From UBA11164 sp002420085 (GTDB lineage Bacteria; Pseudomonadota; Gammaproteobacteria; Xanthomonadales; Xanthomonadaceae), in assembly GCA_031976395.1 (NCBI GenBank), contig DALYLJ010000074.1, forward strand, positions 1-15,353: 15,353 nucleotides of DNA. Reading direction: 5' to 3'. The position numbers were made by a program, and so were the translations under genes. Of this stretch, positions 14,579 through 15,353 are shown piece by piece; position 1 is the first letter of the stretch, and every line of letters starts with the position of its first letter. Below the pieces are notes generated by a model that was not told where the DNA came from, did no database searches, and was given only the letters and a program-made list of their open reading frames with translations.

Positions 14579-14727
14579 CTCTTCCCCTCCGTTGTATCCG
14601 CGCGACGGCGGCCGAACCCTTGGACGTCTCCTCGAATCCGGGGGCAGCGGTGATGACACCACCCCGGCCGGCATTTCCTCCCAGAAACCGCCGCCCGGCA
14701 GAATCACAGCCGAGATCGAGTCAGAGC

Positions 14728-14756
14728 TTTATAGCCGGCGATCGTCCGTCTGTTAT
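14728..14756 (-). promoter_or_regulatory. Candidate sigma-70 promoter of hcnABC
   Basis: On the minus strand ATAACA (14751-14756, 4 of 6 matches to TTGACA) and TATAAA (14728-14733, 5 of 6 matches to TATAAT) are separated by exactly 17 bases. Transcription would begin near 14720, leaving a leader of about 140 bases before hcnA. The match is good for such GC-rich DNA, but it is only a motif match. Confidence 0.45.
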
Positions 14757-14896
14757 GCGCCAACGTTCGAGATATCTACCAATCCGTACCGCGCAGTGAT
14801 CGATGTCGCGCCAGAATGCGAATCCGCGACCGGTCGCACAGCGGGGGTGTCGGGCCGCTCAGTCGAGCGGGGTGGGGACGGCAAGCGGTCGGGCAG

Positions 14897-14960
14897 GTCG
14901 CGCAGTGGAAAGCGCAGACAGCGGTGGGCGGGTCGTTCAGTCGCGCAGCGGAAAGCGCAG
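14897..14960. repeat. 21-base imperfect direct repeat, 43-base period
   Basis: The 21-base unit at 14897-14917 recurs at 14940-14960 with a single difference (T to C at its tenth base). A third, weaker resemblance occurs near 14857-14880. Sequence before each copy is also similar. The 43-base offset is not a multiple of three, so it is not an in-frame protein repeat. It may be a decayed tandem duplication or a pair of regulator sites upstream of hcnA. Confidence 0.6.
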
Positions 14961-15267
14961 CAGATCGGCAATCGTCAGATAGCGTGCGCAGACACCCCGC
15001 GCCTGCGACAGCAGCCAGGTTTGGCCCGAATCACTGGCAAGCTGCCGGCAGACGCTCGCCTGCCACTGGAGCGGAACCCGTAGCCGGAACAGGCAATCGG
15101 AAATCGGAGCGGAGCCGACTGGCAACCCGGCGTTCGTGCGCGATGGCATCGCTGCCGAGTCGATCCGGCAACACCTGAACCGATATGCGGACCTGAGCGT
15201 TGAGCGTTTCGTGACGTGCGTGCCAGCGCAGGCGGCGACAGGGTTGAGCCCGCAGACTGGTATGGCC

Positions 15268-15276
15268 TGCTACGAT
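15268..15276 (+). promoter_or_regulatory. Possible extended -10 promoter facing out of the window
   Basis: TGCTACGAT contains an extended TGn element plus a TACGAT hexamer (4 of 6 matches to TATAAT). TTGAGC at 15244-15249 is 21 bases upstream, too far for a normal -35. It could drive a plus-strand gene starting at GTG 15348, two codons before the window ends, which has GGAG 6 bases upstream. An ATG at 15275 also opens a frame to the edge but lacks a ribosome site. Confidence 0.3.
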
Positions 15277-15353
15277 GAAAGACCTGACCCCGGCCACTTC
15301 GAGGCGATCGAGGTTGGCACCGCGATCCTTGATTGCTGGAGCGATCCGTGATC

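Larger units (their letters stand above)
14579..15353. other. Right-hand non-coding region with the hcn leader
   Basis: These 775 bases hold the hcnA leader (14579-14727), a candidate hcn promoter (14728-14756), a degenerate direct repeat (14897-14960) and a possible plus-strand promoter near 15270. Open frames of 70-120 residues exist on both strands. They are rich in Arg, Ser and Pro, lack good ribosome sites and match nothing I recognise. The GTG at 15348, with GGAG 6 bases upstream, could start a plus-strand gene continuing outside the window. Confidence 0.5.

Noticed and set aside
14579..14707. N-terminal extension of hcnA to ATG 14707
   Set aside because: Pro/Arg-rich residues unlike HcnA; a strong GGAGG site sits in front of ATG 14578 instead.
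14579..14830. ANR/FNR box (TTGAT-N4-ATCAA) upstream of hcnA
   Set aside because: Searched by eye; GTGATCGATGTC near 14796 shares only part of the motif and lacks the second half-site.
12705..15083. A 792-residue plus-strand open frame
   Set aside because: It runs antisense through hcnA, hcnB and the start of hcnC. GC-rich codon bias keeps antisense frames open; its translation is rich in Arg, His and Gln with no domain, and the minus-strand genes are clearly real.
14937..15149. A 70-residue minus-strand frame ending in LLRFPLRD
   Set aside because: It looked slightly protein-like, but there is no ribosome site, no recognised family, and its end overlaps the 43-base-period repeat. Kept only as part of the non-coding description.
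1..15353. Phage tail or contractile injection locus
   Set aside because: No sheath, tube, baseplate, tape-measure or AAA+ ATPase gene is recognisable, so the cluster was not assigned to such a system despite the wall-binding domains.

Overview
The window is GC-rich, densely coded bacterial DNA. It looks like a gammaproteobacterium, possibly near Xanthomonadales. That guess rests on overall base and codon character and on a tryptophanyl-tRNA synthetase carrying a C-terminal extension that, from memory, I associate with that group. No rRNA, tRNA, transposase, integrase or CRISPR array was seen.

Layout from left to right. Bases 1-184 hold the start of a minus-strand gene for a small secreted protein, cut by the window edge. 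It is divergent from trpS (385-1731, plus strand). trpS converges on a minus-strand cluster of ten genes (11015 down to 1830). Four of its junctions are ATGA overlaps and all other gaps are under 80 bases, so it is probably one operon. A 431-base non-coding gap follows. Next comes a three-gene minus-strand operon, hcnABC (14578 down to 11447), which encodes a hydrogen cyanide synthase. The last ~775 bases hold the hcn leader and promoter, degenerate repeats and a possible plus-strand promoter; no convincing complete gene lies there.

The ten-gene cluster is the unusual part. Six of its proteins share one core: an N-terminal helix with an 'AQ..LD'-like motif, usually a 'LGF.PTFY.F' segment followed by a strand-rich stretch, and usually a C-terminal 'VdaSYs.Ky...l..pvPaP' segment. 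By layout this core resembles Pfam DUF2589, but no search was possible. The copies are decorated differently: an inserted OmpA-like peptidoglycan-binding domain, a fused PASTA domain, a fused Ig-like domain, a long helical insert and proline-rich tails. The other members are a coiled-coil/PASTA protein, an arginine-rich cysteine-free helical protein, a TPR protein and a protein with repeated ribosomal L7/L12-CTD-like modules. None has a visible signal peptide or membrane helix, although OmpA-like and PASTA domains normally act outside the cytoplasm. The genes look like parts of one multi-subunit assembly of unknown function; that is inference.

The hcnABC assignment is much firmer. The third gene matches remembered HcnC sequence over long stretches, and the first two carry the expected ferredoxin and flavin/BFD-type cysteine motifs. 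The product would oxidise glycine to cyanide and carbon dioxide. Nothing in the sequence links it mechanistically to the ten-gene cluster next door.
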